From Phylloscopus collybita (lineage: Eukaryota > Chordata > Aves > Passeriformes > Phylloscopidae): a stretch of DNA of 64,000 nucleotides. Below are positions 12,805-25,622 of the stretch, in pieces. Positions within the stretch are counted from its first letter, which is position 1; every line of letters begins with the position of its first letter. The notes beneath the pieces are model-generated. The model saw only the letters and a program-made list of their open reading frames with translations, was not told where the DNA came from and made no database searches. Location: the NCBI GenBank assembly GCA_027886175.1, contig JAJNNQ010000129.1:6076001-6140000 (forward strand), in the 5' to 3' direction. The position numbers and the translations under genes are program-made.

Positions 12805-14967
12805 AGGAGATAATTGTTGCAAGGAAGAAAAACATTAATGAAAAATGTCAGCTCAAAGTACAGTTTTACTCCATAAAAATAATTGTCAGAAGGGGCGTGT
12901 TTTGGGGGTAATTTGGTAATTCTGGCTGTCCTGGCTATGGAGAAATGGAAAATTCCTGAGTGTGGATGTCCAGGAGTGATGTGTGCAAGTGAACTCCATA
13001 GGCTGCAATCAGCAGTGCTGCCCCAGGAGGGCTCCTCCTGCCCCAGAGATCTTGGGTGGGAAACTGAGGAAGCTTTAATTTCCATCCCAGACCTTCTCCC
13101 AGCTCCCGGGGCTGCCATGCAGGACATTTCCACAGGGAAATCTGGGAGCAGCTCTGAGCCCCCAGCAGCAGGAGTGGGGCAGGAAATGCTGAACAGCTTA
13201 GGCAATTACCACTTCTGAATCAGCCAAGAAATGAGAGTTAACACCATCTATATTTCAAAAAGTACCAAGGGACCCTTAATGAGACATCAGGCTCTTCTCT
13301 CATCCTGCAAACAGCTCTTCCTAGCACTGCTGCTGCTTCCCAGCAGATTCAAAGGGAGAAATCCAATTTGCTGGGTTACAAATGCCATCCCCTGCAAGAG
13401 CAGAGAGATTTGGAAGGCACCACCCCTGAGATTTGTGTCTGTGGAACTCTTGCTTTGGAGCGGCTGGTGTGGATAATAAATAAATCAATCCGTGGCAAAG
13501 ACCAAAAAAAGCTGAATATTGGGCTGGCTGGGTTGGTTGCTGTGTTCCCAAACGTTTTGGAGGTGCTGGTTGAACCTGCTGGGTTTGAGATGTGCCTTTA
13601 ATTCGCATTCAGCTTTGCAGCAACAGCCAATTCCCATTCCTTGCTCCTCTTCCCATCCCTGCAGGTAGGGCTGGATGTGATCCTTGGGCCTGCTCCCACA
13701 GGCAGCAGTGTTGGCTGCAGGTTTTTGTGGCACTTCAGCTAAAAGCTGATGGAAAAGCACAAGGGAGAGACTCTCCCAGAGCACAAGTACCATTAAAATT
13801 GCATTTTCCACTCCTTTTTGTCCTGGCCTCTTCCAGCAGGGCTGGAGAGGCATCCCTGAGCCCTGCTGGAGGCTACAGATATCCAAACCCACTCCCATGA
13901 GGATGTGTTTAGGTGCAGTCATTCTTCTCTCTTTTCCTGTCACTTTGCCTCCGTAATAATCTTCTTTTGTTGGACAGAAGAGATGAGAGATTTCCCTCTG
14001 GCTTGTGCAGCTGAGGAGGTTCTGCCACAGACCAAGGGCAATTTTTGGTGCACTTGGCACCTGTCACGGGATCAAAGTGACCTGGAGGGAATCCATGATT
14101 TAATAACACAACCCATCTTTGACATTCCTGCTATTTTTCACTATTTTTTTTGTTGTTGTTGTTTGTGTGGTTTCTGTGAGTTGATCTCATTGAGTTCTTT
14201 GTTAAAATATCTCTTTACTGGATGGGGACTGGGACTGACACTTGATCACCAAACCCAGCAGGGTTCTAGGCAGCTTTTGCCCCACAGTCATAATTAATTT
14301 CATGTTCAGTCAGAATTGAAGTGGAATTTTAGGAAGACTTTGGATGAAGGCTGGAGTGTTTGCTTCCTCTAGCTGGCTGTACAATAAAATAATAATTGAA
14401 AACAGGTAAATCCCCCTTGATAAATAAAACAAAACATGATCCATCACCTTTGATTCACCTGCTGTTGCACACACGGGCTTCAAATCAAAATCCTTTGTAT
14501 TTGCAATTGCTTCCAGCAGCGATACGGAAATTTTGGAGGAAACCCAGCAAATTGTGATCATTTCAAAGCAGATTTCTCTATTTCTGCAGTGTTGTTCTCA
14601 CAGAATTGGGTCTGAAAACATCTCAAGCCTTTAAATCCATGGAGTGCCCAAGATGAGGTTTGCAAGATCCTGTTGGATTCTTCATTGACTCAAACCCCAC
14701 ACATTGATATTGCTGGAAAAAGGAGGAGCATCCCAGGAAGAGTGCCTGGTGATTTTTGGGAATGCTTTCCCCTTAAAATGTCTCAGAGATGCCAGGTTAA
14801 TTGCCTAACCCCACCTCCTAAAGAAGGGGGAAGCTGAAGGGTTCTTCACCAGCCTCTGGGACAAGGACTGAGCAAAATACTCCGAGCGTTGCAGAATTTA
14901 CTGCCCGGAGTTCAAGGGAGAGAAAAGTGCTTGTTCTGAGCCCTGGAAAAAGCTGAGGAAGGCTCTG

Positions 14968-15007
14968 GGTGTCCATGGGGAGGGCAGGTGTCCATGGGGA
15001 GGGCAGG
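14968..15007 (+). repeat. Two-copy 19-bp tandem repeat
   Basis: GTGTCCATGGGGAGGGCAG occurs twice in succession. Confidence 0.9.
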
Positions 15008-15817
15008 TTTCCTCTGCCTTATGAGGAAGTTAAGGGGGAGATGCCTGCAAAGATCTGCAGAGGGGTGGTTGGGTGGTGCTGAGCTTCTGGGCCAGCATTT
15101 AATACTAAATAGGATAAAAATAATCACCAGAGGTGACCTTCCACACACTTTATGATGGTTTTTCCTTTCACTTCACTGCTGAAAGCTCTTCCATGAGGGT
15201 TTTATGCAGAATGACAGATCCTGTTTGGTTGTACTATTTAGTACATGGTTAAATTAATAGCAGCCCAGTGGCACAAGTTAATTACATTTTAAAGCATTAT
15301 TAATGCCCTCTAAAGAGAAACATCTCTGCATTAAATTCTGCTGCTTAACTGCTACTTGGCTGGTGGAGATGGGCTCCTCCAGGAAGTCCAACAATGGATT
15401 TGGGATGCTTTCAGTTGGAATTTTGTTGTTTCCTGTTGTTTTTTCTTCCAGTAACATCCAGTGGGTATTTGGACTGCTCAGCTTTCAGCAGCCAAGGAAT
15501 TTCTGCCATGATCTTGCTGGGCCAGGATTTTTCGTTCAGATTTCCACCACTGGGTTTTCTTTCAAAAGCAGTTTGTTCCCATCAGCATGTGATAAATAAG
15601 ATAAGGAAGCACCTGCCAGGTTTTAGCATCTTCTATTTTCTGCTCAGAGGTGACTGATGCACTTTGCCTTTCCTTATTTTCCCCCTTTCTCTTCACTGTC
15701 CTGCAGTAAATTACTGTAATCCAGTTTTGGGCTGTATTGAATCAGAGCCCTGTAAGGAACTGGTTAAGGCAGAGGAGGAGAGGAATACTTTGGGTTCCAG
15801 AGCTTATAAATCCCTGG

Positions 15818-15873
<56 letters not shown>
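15818..15873 (+). repeat. Poly(A) tract, A56, flanked by 7-bp direct repeat
   Basis: A pure 56-base A run. ATCCCTG precedes it (15810-15816, then one G) and follows it (15875-15881, after one G). Confidence 0.95.
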
Positions 15874-15875
<2 letters not shown>

Positions 15876-16326
15876 TCCCTGAGCTCCAGTGAGGAATGGT
15901 TTTTCTGCTTTAACAGAGTTAAACTGCTGGGAAAATCATCCCAAAAAACAGCTCAAGGGAAGGGTTATTTTCAGGGAAATAGCCTGCTTGAAGTACTTCC
16001 TCACTCCTATTTTCCAGGAGAAAAGAGGATTCCTCAGTGCTAAGGGAACTTGTCTGCTCTTGGGAGCATCTTGAGATGAGCCTCAGGAATTTCCTTGCTG
16101 CTGCTGCGGCTTGTTCCTCACCTCGAGGCTTTGATATCTGCCATCTGTCACCGTGCTTCGCTCTGATTTCTCTTAAATGAAGAGAAGGCAGCAGCCACCC
16201 AAAGGATCAGTGGCTTTTATTGTTATTAATCACATCTGTGGAGTCCAAAACAACAGAGGAGCTGCGCTGTGCAGGGGCAGCTGAGGGGGGGGCTGAGGGG
16301 AGAGCCTGGCACCAGGGCAGCAGCAG

Positions 16327-16520
16327 GTGGGAGAGGGGATGTGGGACTGGGAGAGGGAATGTGGGACTGAGAGAGGGGATGTGGGACTGGGAGGGGATGT
16401 GGGACTGGGAGAGGGAATGTGGGACTGGGAGACGGAATGTGGGACTGGGGGGGGATGTGGGACTGGGGGGGGATGTGGGACTGGGAGAGGGAATGTGGGA
16501 CTGAGAGAGGGAATGTGGGA
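16327..16520 (+). repeat. 20-bp minisatellite, array 1
   Basis: About ten units of GGGACTGGGAGAGGGAATGT with variants of 17-20 bp. Confidence 0.95.
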
Positions 16521-16569
16521 TGAAGTGTTCCCCTTCCCTCTGCTCCCCGAGGCCGGCAGCTGCTAGCTC

Positions 16570-16824
16570 AGAATTTAGGGGGGTTTGGGGGAGGGGATCT
16601 TCAGGATAGGGAAGTATATCCAAAAGAGGCTCTTACCTTGAGATATATTCCAAGGTTTATTCCAAGAAGGGATCTCAAGGCAAAAGAGGGAGAACTTGGA
16701 GGGATGGGGGGTTTTATTAATTTCAGGGTAGGGAGCGGGGTTACCTATGGCCAAAGGCCATAGGTCAGAGTCAAGGGGCAGGTAGGGTTTCACAGGGGAG
16801 ACCAATGCCGGAGGGATACAACAG
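16570..16824 (-). mobile_element. LTR-like segment between two minisatellites
   Basis: Read on the minus strand this has TTAATAAAACC, GGAATAAACCTTGG and then CTCAAGGTAAGAG. That resembles the R/U5 part of an LTR with a polyadenylation signal. It also contains the perfect 10-bp hairpin at 16743-16765. No terminal repeats or target duplication could be fixed. Confidence 0.35.
16743..16765. repeat. Perfect hairpin in LTR-like segment
   Basis: ACCTATGGCC, loop AAA, GGCCATAGGT: a 10-bp perfect stem. Confidence 0.9.
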
Positions 16825-16962
16825 AGGGACTGAGAGAGGGAATGGGGAACTGGGAGAGGGAATACAGGACTGAGAAAGGGAATACAGGACTGGGATAGGG
16901 AGTGCAGGACTGAGAAAGGGAATACAGGACTGGGATAGGGAGTGCAGGACTGAGAAAGGGAA
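16825..16962 (+). repeat. 20-bp minisatellite, array 2, with 40-bp higher-order unit
   Basis: Units such as AATACAGGACTGAGAAAGGG and AGTGCAGGACTGAGAAAGGG alternate. A 40-bp pair (AATACAGGACTGGGATAGGG plus the AGTGCAGG unit) repeats exactly. Confidence 0.95.
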
Positions 16963-17871
16963 GAAAGGAATTTTTTGTCACTTTGGGCACTGGATGATGT
17001 GTGAAGGCTGCGGATTTTAGTGTTGGCCTGGCCTGCTCTGTCAGGAAAAGCATGGTGCAAGGCAGAGACTCAGCCCAACTCTTGGAAGCACCACAGGACG
17101 TGGTGCCCATCAGCCCCCAAGTGTGTGTGAGCATGCAGCAGTCTCTCAGCATCCTGGCACTTGGAACAGAGTGAGGGGAGGGTGGTTTAGATCCACTGCA
17201 AACTCCGGCCAGTGGATCCGATGTTTCCCAGGCAACCAGCTCATGGTTCCAGCACCAAACAGCAAAAGACCTGCACCCTGCCCCTCCTGGGGAGGCTGAG
17301 AACACTGCAGAGAGCACATGTGTGAGAAACGGCGTGGCAGGAACAGTTTATGAGGCAGATGGGCTGCATGAGTCAGAGATGGAGCAGTGATGTCCCTGTG
17401 CTGGGAGCATGAGGGCTGGGATGTCACCTGTGGGAGCCACAGGCCACCCAGCCCTGTCCTCGTGGGCATGAAGCGCTCTGCTGAGTTGTTTTCATAGACT
17501 GTGTGTGGTATTTATATATATTTGGATATATTTAAGGTAAAGAGAATAATCTCAAGCAGTTGGAGGTAGAACAGATGGCAGTGGCTGCTTTCTTGGGTGG
17601 TGTTGCCTGGCACTTCCAAAATGGCCAATGCAGACCTTTGTCAGCAGCTTCTGCTCAGGGCACTGGCACGTGGGAGGGTTGTTGCTGTTCCCACAGCTTG
17701 GAATGGGACTTTTCTCCATGGCTTTATTCCTCTGGCACTCGTTGTCCTGCTGGCTGAGTGAATTTGGGGTGCTAAGAGTGGGCCCAGCAGTGGCATCTCT
17801 TGCTTAGTCCCTCGGGGTGTTACTACAGCTCTTCCCCCTGTGGGTAGGAAAAGCCAGCTCTTGTCTTCCTC

Positions 17872-18318
17872 ACAGAATCCCAGAATGTCTGAGGCTGCAG
17901 GGAGCTCAGTGGGCAGCTGGTGCCACCTCCCTGCTCCAGCAGGGCCATCCCAGAGCACAGGGCACAGCATTGTGTGCACACAGCTCTGCCACAGCCCCAG
18001 GGAGGAGACCCCCCAGGCTCATTGTGTGGCCAATGTGCTCAGGGCTGGGCACTGCCCAGGGAAGAAGTTGTGCCTCCTGTGCAGGGGCAATTGCTGGGCT
18101 CAGGCCCTGCCCATGGCTCTGGGGCCATTGCTGGGCCCCCGGGGGCAGCAGAGCCTGGGCCCTGCTGGGAGCCCTCCCTGCACACAGGGACAGCCAGGCC
18201 TGAGGGCCCCTCTCAGCTGGGGCTCCTCTCCAGGCTGAACAGCCCCAGCTCCCTCAGCCTTTCCTGGGCACCCAGAGGCTCCAGGCCCTTCCTCAGCTGC
18301 GCAGCCTCCCCTGGCCCT
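17872..18318 (-). mobile_element. Young CR1-like LINE copy (subfamily B), inverted, with tail
   Basis: ACAGAATCCCAGAATGTCTG at the left is the reverse-complemented CR1 tail. At the right, GGCTCCTCTCCAGGCTGAAC and CAGCCCCAGCTCCCTCAGCC are CR1 blocks. About 310 bp (18001-18312) match 34228-34538 in reverse complement with only one difference that I can see (CATGGG versus CACGGG). Confidence 0.85.
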
Positions 18319-18837
18319 GTTCACAGCTGAAATGATATTCCTGTGGTAGCATCAGATGTGGGAAATTACTCCCTTGTTTTAAGGGTAACATTTCCTCTAG
18401 GAGTGAATTAAGCCTCATCTCCTTGGCAATTTATCTCTGTCACAGGGCAAGGTCCTTCCTGCCTTGGTGCCCTGGCCGGGCAGGTGATGAATCATTGCAG
18501 TCCCAGCAGCATCTCAGGGCTGTTGGCTGTGAGCCCTCTGCAGGGAATGGAGCTCTCATTTATCCCTGGATTCTGACAGCTGGAAACCTGCATGCCCCCT
18601 GCTCCTGCCGGCCCTGTGAGGCCACACGGAGCTAAATGAAGTGACAAGGAAGGGGGACAGCGTGGTCACAGCAGGAAATGTCCTGGTTGGATTTGGTGGC
18701 AGCACGGGGAAGCCATGAGTGCCAGACCTGTGGTGTGACAGCGAGGGGACAGTGGGGACAGTGTCTGTCCTGCTGCTGTGGCACCTCAGGAGAGACTGCC
18801 ATCAGCAGGGCCTGGGTTGAGGGACACCTGGAAACAT

Positions 18838-19108
18838 CCCAGAATCCCAGTTTGGGTTGGAAGGGATTTAAAGCCCATCCAGTGCCACCCCTGCCATGGG
18901 CAGGGACACCTCCCGCTGTCCCGGGCTGCTCCAAGTCCTGTCCAGCCTGGCCTTGGACACTGCCAGGGATCCAGGGGCAGCCACAGCTGCTCTGGGAATC
19001 TGAACCAGGGCCTGCCCACCCTCAAAGGAGGAATCTCTTCCATATATCTTTCCTAAACCTGCCCTCCTTCAGCTTAAAACCATTCTCACTTTCTCCAAGC
19101 CCTGACCT
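18838..19108 (-). mobile_element. CR1 LINE 3' fragment, inverted
   Basis: CCAGAATCCCAGTTTGGGTT, GGAAGGGATTTAAAGCCC, the GGGATCCAGGGGCAGCCACA block and CAGCTTAAAACCATTCTCAC identify the antisense CR1 3' end. Confidence 0.88.
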
Positions 19109-19690
19109 TCCTGGCCTTGGACACTTCAGGGATAAGGAGTCTGAAACCTCTCTGGGCAGCTTCTCAGGAGCATTGGCTTTTTTCCCTACCAGCTTTTCTG
19201 TTTCCTGGAGAAAAGGCTTGCTCAGATCCACCTGGGAGGAGAAATGCTCCAGAAGAGATCCCAGAGGAAGTGGATCATGCAAGCACTTATTCCAGGAGAG
19301 GTTTTTACCTGTTTATTCCTCCTGGAGAACTCCAGTGAAATCTGCTGAGGGTAATGGTTCCTCAGAGCACTAATGAAGGCCATCAGCGAGACTTTGGGCT
19401 CTGTAACTGCTGCTTTTTGTCTGCCTGAGCTTCTGATTGGCAGCAGGGGGTGGATTGCCTTTAAACACATGATCAATCAACTTAAGCAGCCTCCTTGACA
19501 GCACCTTCATTATTTTTTCTCAGCCAGATCATTTTCTCTTATTAAAAAGAAGAGTAACAAGTGGGTTGCAAAACGTTTACTCATAGCTCCTGTTTTTGAG
19601 AGTTTCTTGTGTGGTTTTTGCCTTAAACAGCCAATATTTGTGTTTTCTGAGATTTGTTGGTTGGTGGTGTTTGATCACCTGTATTAGCTT

Positions 19691-19826
19691 AGAATCCCAG
19701 AATGGTTTGGGTTGGAAGGGACCTCAAAGCCCATCCAGTTCCACCCCCTGCCATGGACAGGGACACATTCCACTGTCCCAGGCTGCTCCAAGCCTTGTCC
19801 CACCTGGCCTTGGACACTTCCAGGTC
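19691..19826 (-). mobile_element. Short CR1 3' fragment, inverted
   Basis: AGAATCCCAGAATGGTTTGG, GTTGGAAGGGACCTCAAAGC and CCCAGGCTGCTCCAAGCC are the last ~135 bp of CR1 in antisense. Confidence 0.88.
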
Positions 19827-21458
19827 AGGCTGGAGACTCTGAGATGATCTCTGGTATTTATTGGCATCTCTGATATTTATTACCCTGTTCTCCTACATTA
19901 CTGAATCTGTATTCCTTGTCCATTGATTTTTCCCCAGATTTCCTATGAGGCCTCTTATCAAGTTCTAGGGCTGTAGCTCCGTGGGAAGGCGGAGGGTGGA
20001 GATTCCTGCCTGGGAGGTGCTGTCGGGCCCCGAGGAGGACAGGGAAACACGGAATTGAGAGGCACCAGAGCTGGTTTTCTTCATTTCCAGAGCAAGGGAA
20101 GGCTTTGTTTGCAGGGGAATTGCACGTGGGAGGGGGTAGGGCTGGGTTTTGGGAGTGATGCTGTTCTGAGGCTGAGCCCTTTGCTCTCCAGGTGTGCCCA
20201 TCCGTCCCTGTGGGTTTTCCAAATGCAGGAGGAGCCAGCAGTGGGAGGTAGGGCTGTGCTGGTTCCTCTGGCAAAGGTTGGGACAGGGGGAGGGTTACTC
20301 ACGCTCCTGTCAGTCTGGGGCAGCTGCTGTGCTGCACAGCGGCTTTTTGGAAATGCAGAGGTCCCTGGCCACAGTCTCCTGCAGAGATTTTCCAATTTCC
20401 TTCAGCCTCATCCAGTGGGGAATTAGCCTTGGGAGAAATTGCAGTAGCAGGTGAGTGATTTAGGGAAGAGATTTGAGGGGGGGCTGACTGGAAGAACGCA
20501 GGAACCAAAAGTGAAGCAAGGTGGGAACACGGGCACCGAAGCTTTTGTTTGCTTAGTTGAGCTTCTCCTTTTCCAATTTTGCTTTAAGGATTCACTGGCA
20601 TTCCCCTCACATATCCCTGGCTGGCTCTTGCCATCCTCCCCTGTGCTGTCTGGCAGGTGCTGGGATGGGTTTTCCTTTGGAAGGCTGCAGCCAGTGTCCC
20701 TCCAAAGCCTGTGGCTCCCTCACAGTTTGGGATCTTGGCTTGCTCACATCCCTGAAAGCCTGGCTTGATGGAGCAGCCAGGGTTGGCAGGTTTGTGTTCC
20801 CGGAGCTGAAGGGCAGCTATTGTGCTTTAAAAAGGCCTTTTACAAATGCCCAGGACCCCGGTGCCAGCTGGAGAACTTGAACATCAGTTTCTAGGTAAAT
20901 TATTTCTGTTCCCCGAGCCTTCCCAGCGGCCACTTGGCAGGCAATTAACCTGACAATGGGATATGGGAGAGATATGGCACAGAGGGTGAGAATTGGACAT
21001 TGGGAAGATTTTTTAATTGCTTTTCAAACCAGCATCTTCCCCATTCCTTGCTCTGCAGTGTCTGTTGTCATACAGCCAGGGGAAGGGGGTGTTTGGCACC
21101 CCTCCAGATAGACTTGGAGGTACATCTCAGCCTTTTAAGCCCCACACTTTGAGCCACGGAGGGTCCTGTGCCAGTGTGCCAGCTCTCAGGGCTTGCCTGG
21201 AGAGCCCTTCCAGCTCCAGGCAGCTCTGGGGGGTTTGGATCCCCCCCAGTCTGGGAGTGTGAAATTGAGTTTGGAAGAGCGGGTAATTTGTCATTCATGT
21301 ACCTGCTGGCATCACCTGCTGCAGGGGACTTGTGCAGTAGGAGCTCCATTATCCTTTGGAGAGGTGAGTCAGGGGTGATGGGACACGCTCCAAGTGCTGC
21401 TGAGCCAGGGATCACTGGGGACTGGGACAGGAGCTGGGTAGAACCATGTAGGTCTAAT

Positions 21459-21725
21459 TATGGAATCATGGAATGGTTTGGGGTGGAAGGGATTTAAAAC
21501 TCATCCCGTTCCACCCCCTGCCATGGGCAGGAACACCTTCCACTGTCCCAGGCTGCTCCAAGCCCCAAACTCCAAGGCTTGGACGCTGCCAGGGATCCAG
21601 GGGCAGCCAAGAGCTGCTCTGGGCACTCTGTGCCAGGGCCTCCCCACCCCTACAGGGAAAAATTCCTTCCTCACATCTCTGACCTGTTCCCTTCAGTTTT
21701 GTCCCATTATCCCAGGTTTTGGGTT
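21459..21725 (-). mobile_element. CR1 LINE 3' fragment, inverted
   Basis: It begins TTATGGAATCATGGAATGGT and passes through GGGATCCAGGGGCAGCCAAG to CAGTTTTGTCCCATTATCCC. Confidence 0.88.
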
Positions 21726-22329
21726 TTCTCTTTCCCTGTAGCATCCCTCTAAAGGAATGGGCTGAGCAGGGAGGGGTTTGTGCCCGCAGTGCCCTCAGTC
21801 AGCGCTGCCTCCAGGGCCTCGTGCCTGGTGTTTGTTCCTTTGTGGGGCTGTTCTGAAGTCGAGGAGCTGACAAGGTAAGGCAGATCTGGGGCTGGCAAAC
21901 CTCTGATCCTGTTCTTGCATCCAGTCAGAAATCAGTGAGGTGACTTATCCTGAGGGATTTGGGTTGGAGTCGGAGTGCTTCCCTCGTGAGCCCCGCAGAA
22001 ATGAAAGGTTTCTGACGAGGGAGGCTGGTTCCAGCTCAACTGGAGTTCAAAGCACTGAGTGGGAGTTGTGCACACTGTGAGCCCTGTGAATACAGGATCC
22101 CTGCTTGTGCTTTGACAGCTCATTTCTTATATCCTAAAGGAACGTCACCCGCTTCCCAGGAACCCGTTTTCCCTAAGTTGGAGCACCTGGAGTGGATATG
22201 GCAGTGAATGGCAGTGCTGTAATAAGTTACAAATGGCTTTTTGGTGTGGGCATTGCAGAGCCTGTGCCAAAATGGCAAAAAATTTTCTGGCATGGGCTTG
22301 GGGGAAGCTTGGAAGGGCAAATCCTGCAG

Positions 22330-22484
22330 CTGTGTTCATCCCTGGAGGTGCCCCAGGCCAGGCTGGATGGGGCTTGGAGCAGCCTGGGGTAGTGGCAGGT
22401 GTCTCTGCCCATGGCAGGGGGTGGAATGGGATGGACTTTAATGTCCCTCCTACCCAAACCACTCTGGGATTCTGGGATTCAATC
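22330..22484 (+). mobile_element. Short CR1 3' fragment
   Basis: ATCCCTGGAGGTGCCCCAGG, GCTTGGAGCAGCCTGGGG, CCCATGGCAGGGGGTGG and the tail CCAAACCACTCTGGGATTCT identify it. Confidence 0.88.
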
Positions 22485-24002
22485 AGCTTTTTATCAGCTG
22501 GGTGGTGTGGCTGGGAAAAGGCTGTGTGGTTTCCCTGGGCTGTATCTGTGTGTGGCACTGGTCTGTGCTGGAATTTCCCCTGTACCAGTGATAGTAAAAT
22601 GCAGATTGGAATTGAAGGTTTTATTCCCCTGCTCCATTTCCCTAAGCTCAAGGACTTAGGGAAATAGGGAATAAAATCATAATTTTATTTCTTTCTGTTG
22701 AACCTGCCCTCTCTCCAACACGACCTTGTTCCTGGGTGAAGCCCATCTGTATTTTGGTGCTTCTCCTGTGGCCAGCTTGAAATCCAGAAGTCATTCAGAC
22801 ACACTGAACATCACTTCAAGCGTTTTGTTTGGTGGAGTCAGGTTAAAATATTTGATTTATCACAGCTGTATGGGGAAGAAAAAGCTGAAAGATGTTGCTG
22901 CTCTTGGCTTTGGCTGAGTCTGTTTGGTTTAAGGCTGGTGATTTTAAGGACCTGGTTCATGACAACCTTTGAAAAAGCTGCTGGGTGCTCTGCAGGAGTA
23001 AAAGAAGACAGAAAATGAGTAATTTTCAGGTAGTTTGAGGGATGGTCTAAGTTTCTTTTCACTTTCTCATGTGTTTTGAGGTTGGAGAACCCCTTGCTGC
23101 CCAGAGCCCTGGGTACCACTGACACAGGGTCTCTGTGAAGTGGCAGCAGCCACTGTGCCCTGAACACCCAGGAGTTCCTCAGCTGGGTGTAATCGCCTGT
23201 AATTAGCTGAGCTAAAACTAATCAGGGCAAAAAAAAAAAAGGGATTGTTTTTGTCTTTCTGTGTCCACCTGTTAATTTCTAGGGTTGTGTGTTGGGTTTA
23301 AGCACAGCAATTGAAAGAGAAGTAATTTAAATCTTTTGTTTGATGAAGATGAAAATAAATCTAGGAAATGCTGCTGATGTGCTGAGCTAAAATTGAAATA
23401 AAGAAGTCCTTGTCCTGTTTGATGAACTCCTCAGTGCATCAATCAGGAGGAGTTTTAGCATTTTTATGTTCCACTCTTCAGAACCCAAGGAAAGGAGAGG
23501 TATTGCAAGGGTTCCTTCCTGCCAGCTTCATCACTGGTCTCATTTTCAGGGTTTTGCCCAAATACAGAGCAAATCCCTGTGGCTGGAGCTGGGATGGAGC
23601 TCCTGAAGGTGGGGCAGAGCTGGGGTTTCTACAGGGATCCCTCTGGTTTGCAGACCCCAGGGAGGGATTCCCTGCAGAGTCAGGGCCTGTGGAGCTGCAG
23701 ACCTGGATTTCTGTGCTGTTGTACGCTCCCAGGGAATTTTCCTCTCTCCCTTTATTTATGGTCCCTGCCTCCCACACTGAGTTTTCTCTCCTCGCTGGTC
23801 TCATCAATCTCTCAGAGTACAATTCCTCCATCTCATTTCAGGGGACAGCTTCTGTCTGTTAAAAAATACTTCTTTATTTTTTTCCCCTGCAAGGGCAGCC
23901 ATGCAGGTGCCCACATTTGTTTCCCACATGCTTCCAACAAGGTCCTTCACCACCTCAAATCCAGGGGAAAACTGGGTCTGAGAGAGCAGGGAAGCAGCTT
24001 GG

Positions 24003-24072
24003 CAGAGAGTGGAACAGGGTAGGGTTTAAAGTCCCTTCAAACCCAAACCATTCTGGGCTTCTGTGATTCAAA
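24003..24072 (+). mobile_element. CR1 3'-tail remnant
   Basis: Only TTTAAAGTCCCTTCAAACCC and CAAACCATTCTGGGCTTCTG remain clearly recognisable. Confidence 0.7.
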
Positions 24073-24556
24073 CAAAACTCTTGGTTCTGTTTAGGAGGGG
24101 AAATAAAAGACTTCCCAGGTCTGCATCTCCAGGTGCTGTGTTGGGATGTGCTTGGCTCCAAAATTAGCAATTTTGATCAAATTCCTTGAGCTCGTTTCCC
24201 GGATGCCCCGAAGAGTGACAAACAGCCTTAGGAAAAGAAAAGCTGTCTGGGTTTTATTGCAGACACTGCTTTTTTCCTTTTCCTCATGGGGCTGTTTGTC
24301 ACCAGCCAAAGGAAGAAATGGCAGGGCTTGATTTGTGGGAGCCTCTTTGCCTGAATTCCCAGCGGTTTTATTACCTCAGAAAAGCAAGAGGATGGGGAGG
24401 GAGGTGAGAGCATCCCTGTGTGGTGCAGGGAACGTCTCAGCCAGCCTGAGGCAGTTCCAGTGCTCACAAAATCCTTCAGGAAGATGAAAGATATGCTCTT
24501 TAATTCCTGCTTGTGACCAGAGTGCAGGTTTGGAGTCTGAAAAACAACAATTCTTT

Positions 24557-24687
24557 GGTAGGCCAGGCTGGACGGGGCTTGGAGCAATCTCAGGTAGGGG
24601 AAGGTGTCTCTGCCCATGGCAGGGGGTGGGATGAGATCAGCTTTAAAGTCCCTTCCAGCCCAAAATAGTCCATGAGTCCATGATTTT
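24557..24687 (+). mobile_element. Short CR1 3' fragment
   Basis: GGCCAGGCTGGACGGGGCTT, CTGCCCATGGCAGGGGGTGG and CTTTAAAGTCCCTTCCAGCC, followed by a decayed tail. Confidence 0.82.
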
Positions 24688-25452
24688 TCAGTTCTAAGAG
24701 GATTAGAAGCCATGGAAAGGTTCTGGAAGGTTTGGGTCTTCTGCTGTATTCGGTTCCTTCTGTATTAAACACACAATTTAAAAAAAATATCTGTGAATTA
24801 CGAGGACAATTAGCCTTGTCACGCGGGGAGTTAACTGGGGAGTTGGGATTTCTGAGTTATTATTAATGTGTAGTTAGCAAAATAAAGCAGAAGTATGATT
24901 TTTTAAAAATCAAAACTTCTCTCTTTTAATCATATTTTGGAAGGAATTTAGGTCAAATGCCTTAGCTAGGAAACAGTCTGGAGTGCTCTGCAAGTGGTTT
25001 TTGGTGCTCTAAGGTGGCAAGACCTTTCACGTCTGGAGATGGAGGACGAAACTTTGGCATGGCAGTAGATGAAATTCCACCTCAGGCAGCAGAATAACAA
25101 AGCAGCCATTAATGTGTGCTCTCCTTTAATGTATATCCTGGTATTTATTACAACATATGCTCTGCACACACAATATTTACTGAGCTGGCAGCTTCTCCAA
25201 ACGGGGCTTTGGAAAATCCTCCAAACAGGAGAGCAACAAAAGCGAAAAATGTCTTTTAGCTGTGGTGTTGACTAAAACACACTTGATTGGCAAACAGAGG
25301 TAGGGTTTGCCAGGGAAAACCAGCCAGGCTCTGAAGGTTGCTGCTTCCTGCCAGCAAAGTGTAAAACTTGTGGTGCTGCTGCTTTAGGAACAAGACAAGA
25401 TACTCCCTCAGCTTTCAAAATGGCTTCAAATTAATATCAGCGAGTTTTCCAC

Positions 25453-25622
25453 ACGAGCTGCGGCTGCCCCTGGATCCCTGGAAGTTCCCAAGGCCAGGTG
25501 GGACTTTGGGGCTTGGAGCAGCCTGGGACAGTGGAAGGTGTCCCTGCCCATGGCAGTGGTGGTGGCACAGGATGGGCTTTGAGGTCCCTCCCAACCCAAA
25601 CCATTCCATGATTCTCTGATCC
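25453..25622 (+). mobile_element. CR1 3' fragment
   Basis: It runs from GCTGCGGCTGCCCCTGGATC to the tail AACCATTCCATGATTCTCTG, about 170 bp. Confidence 0.88.
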
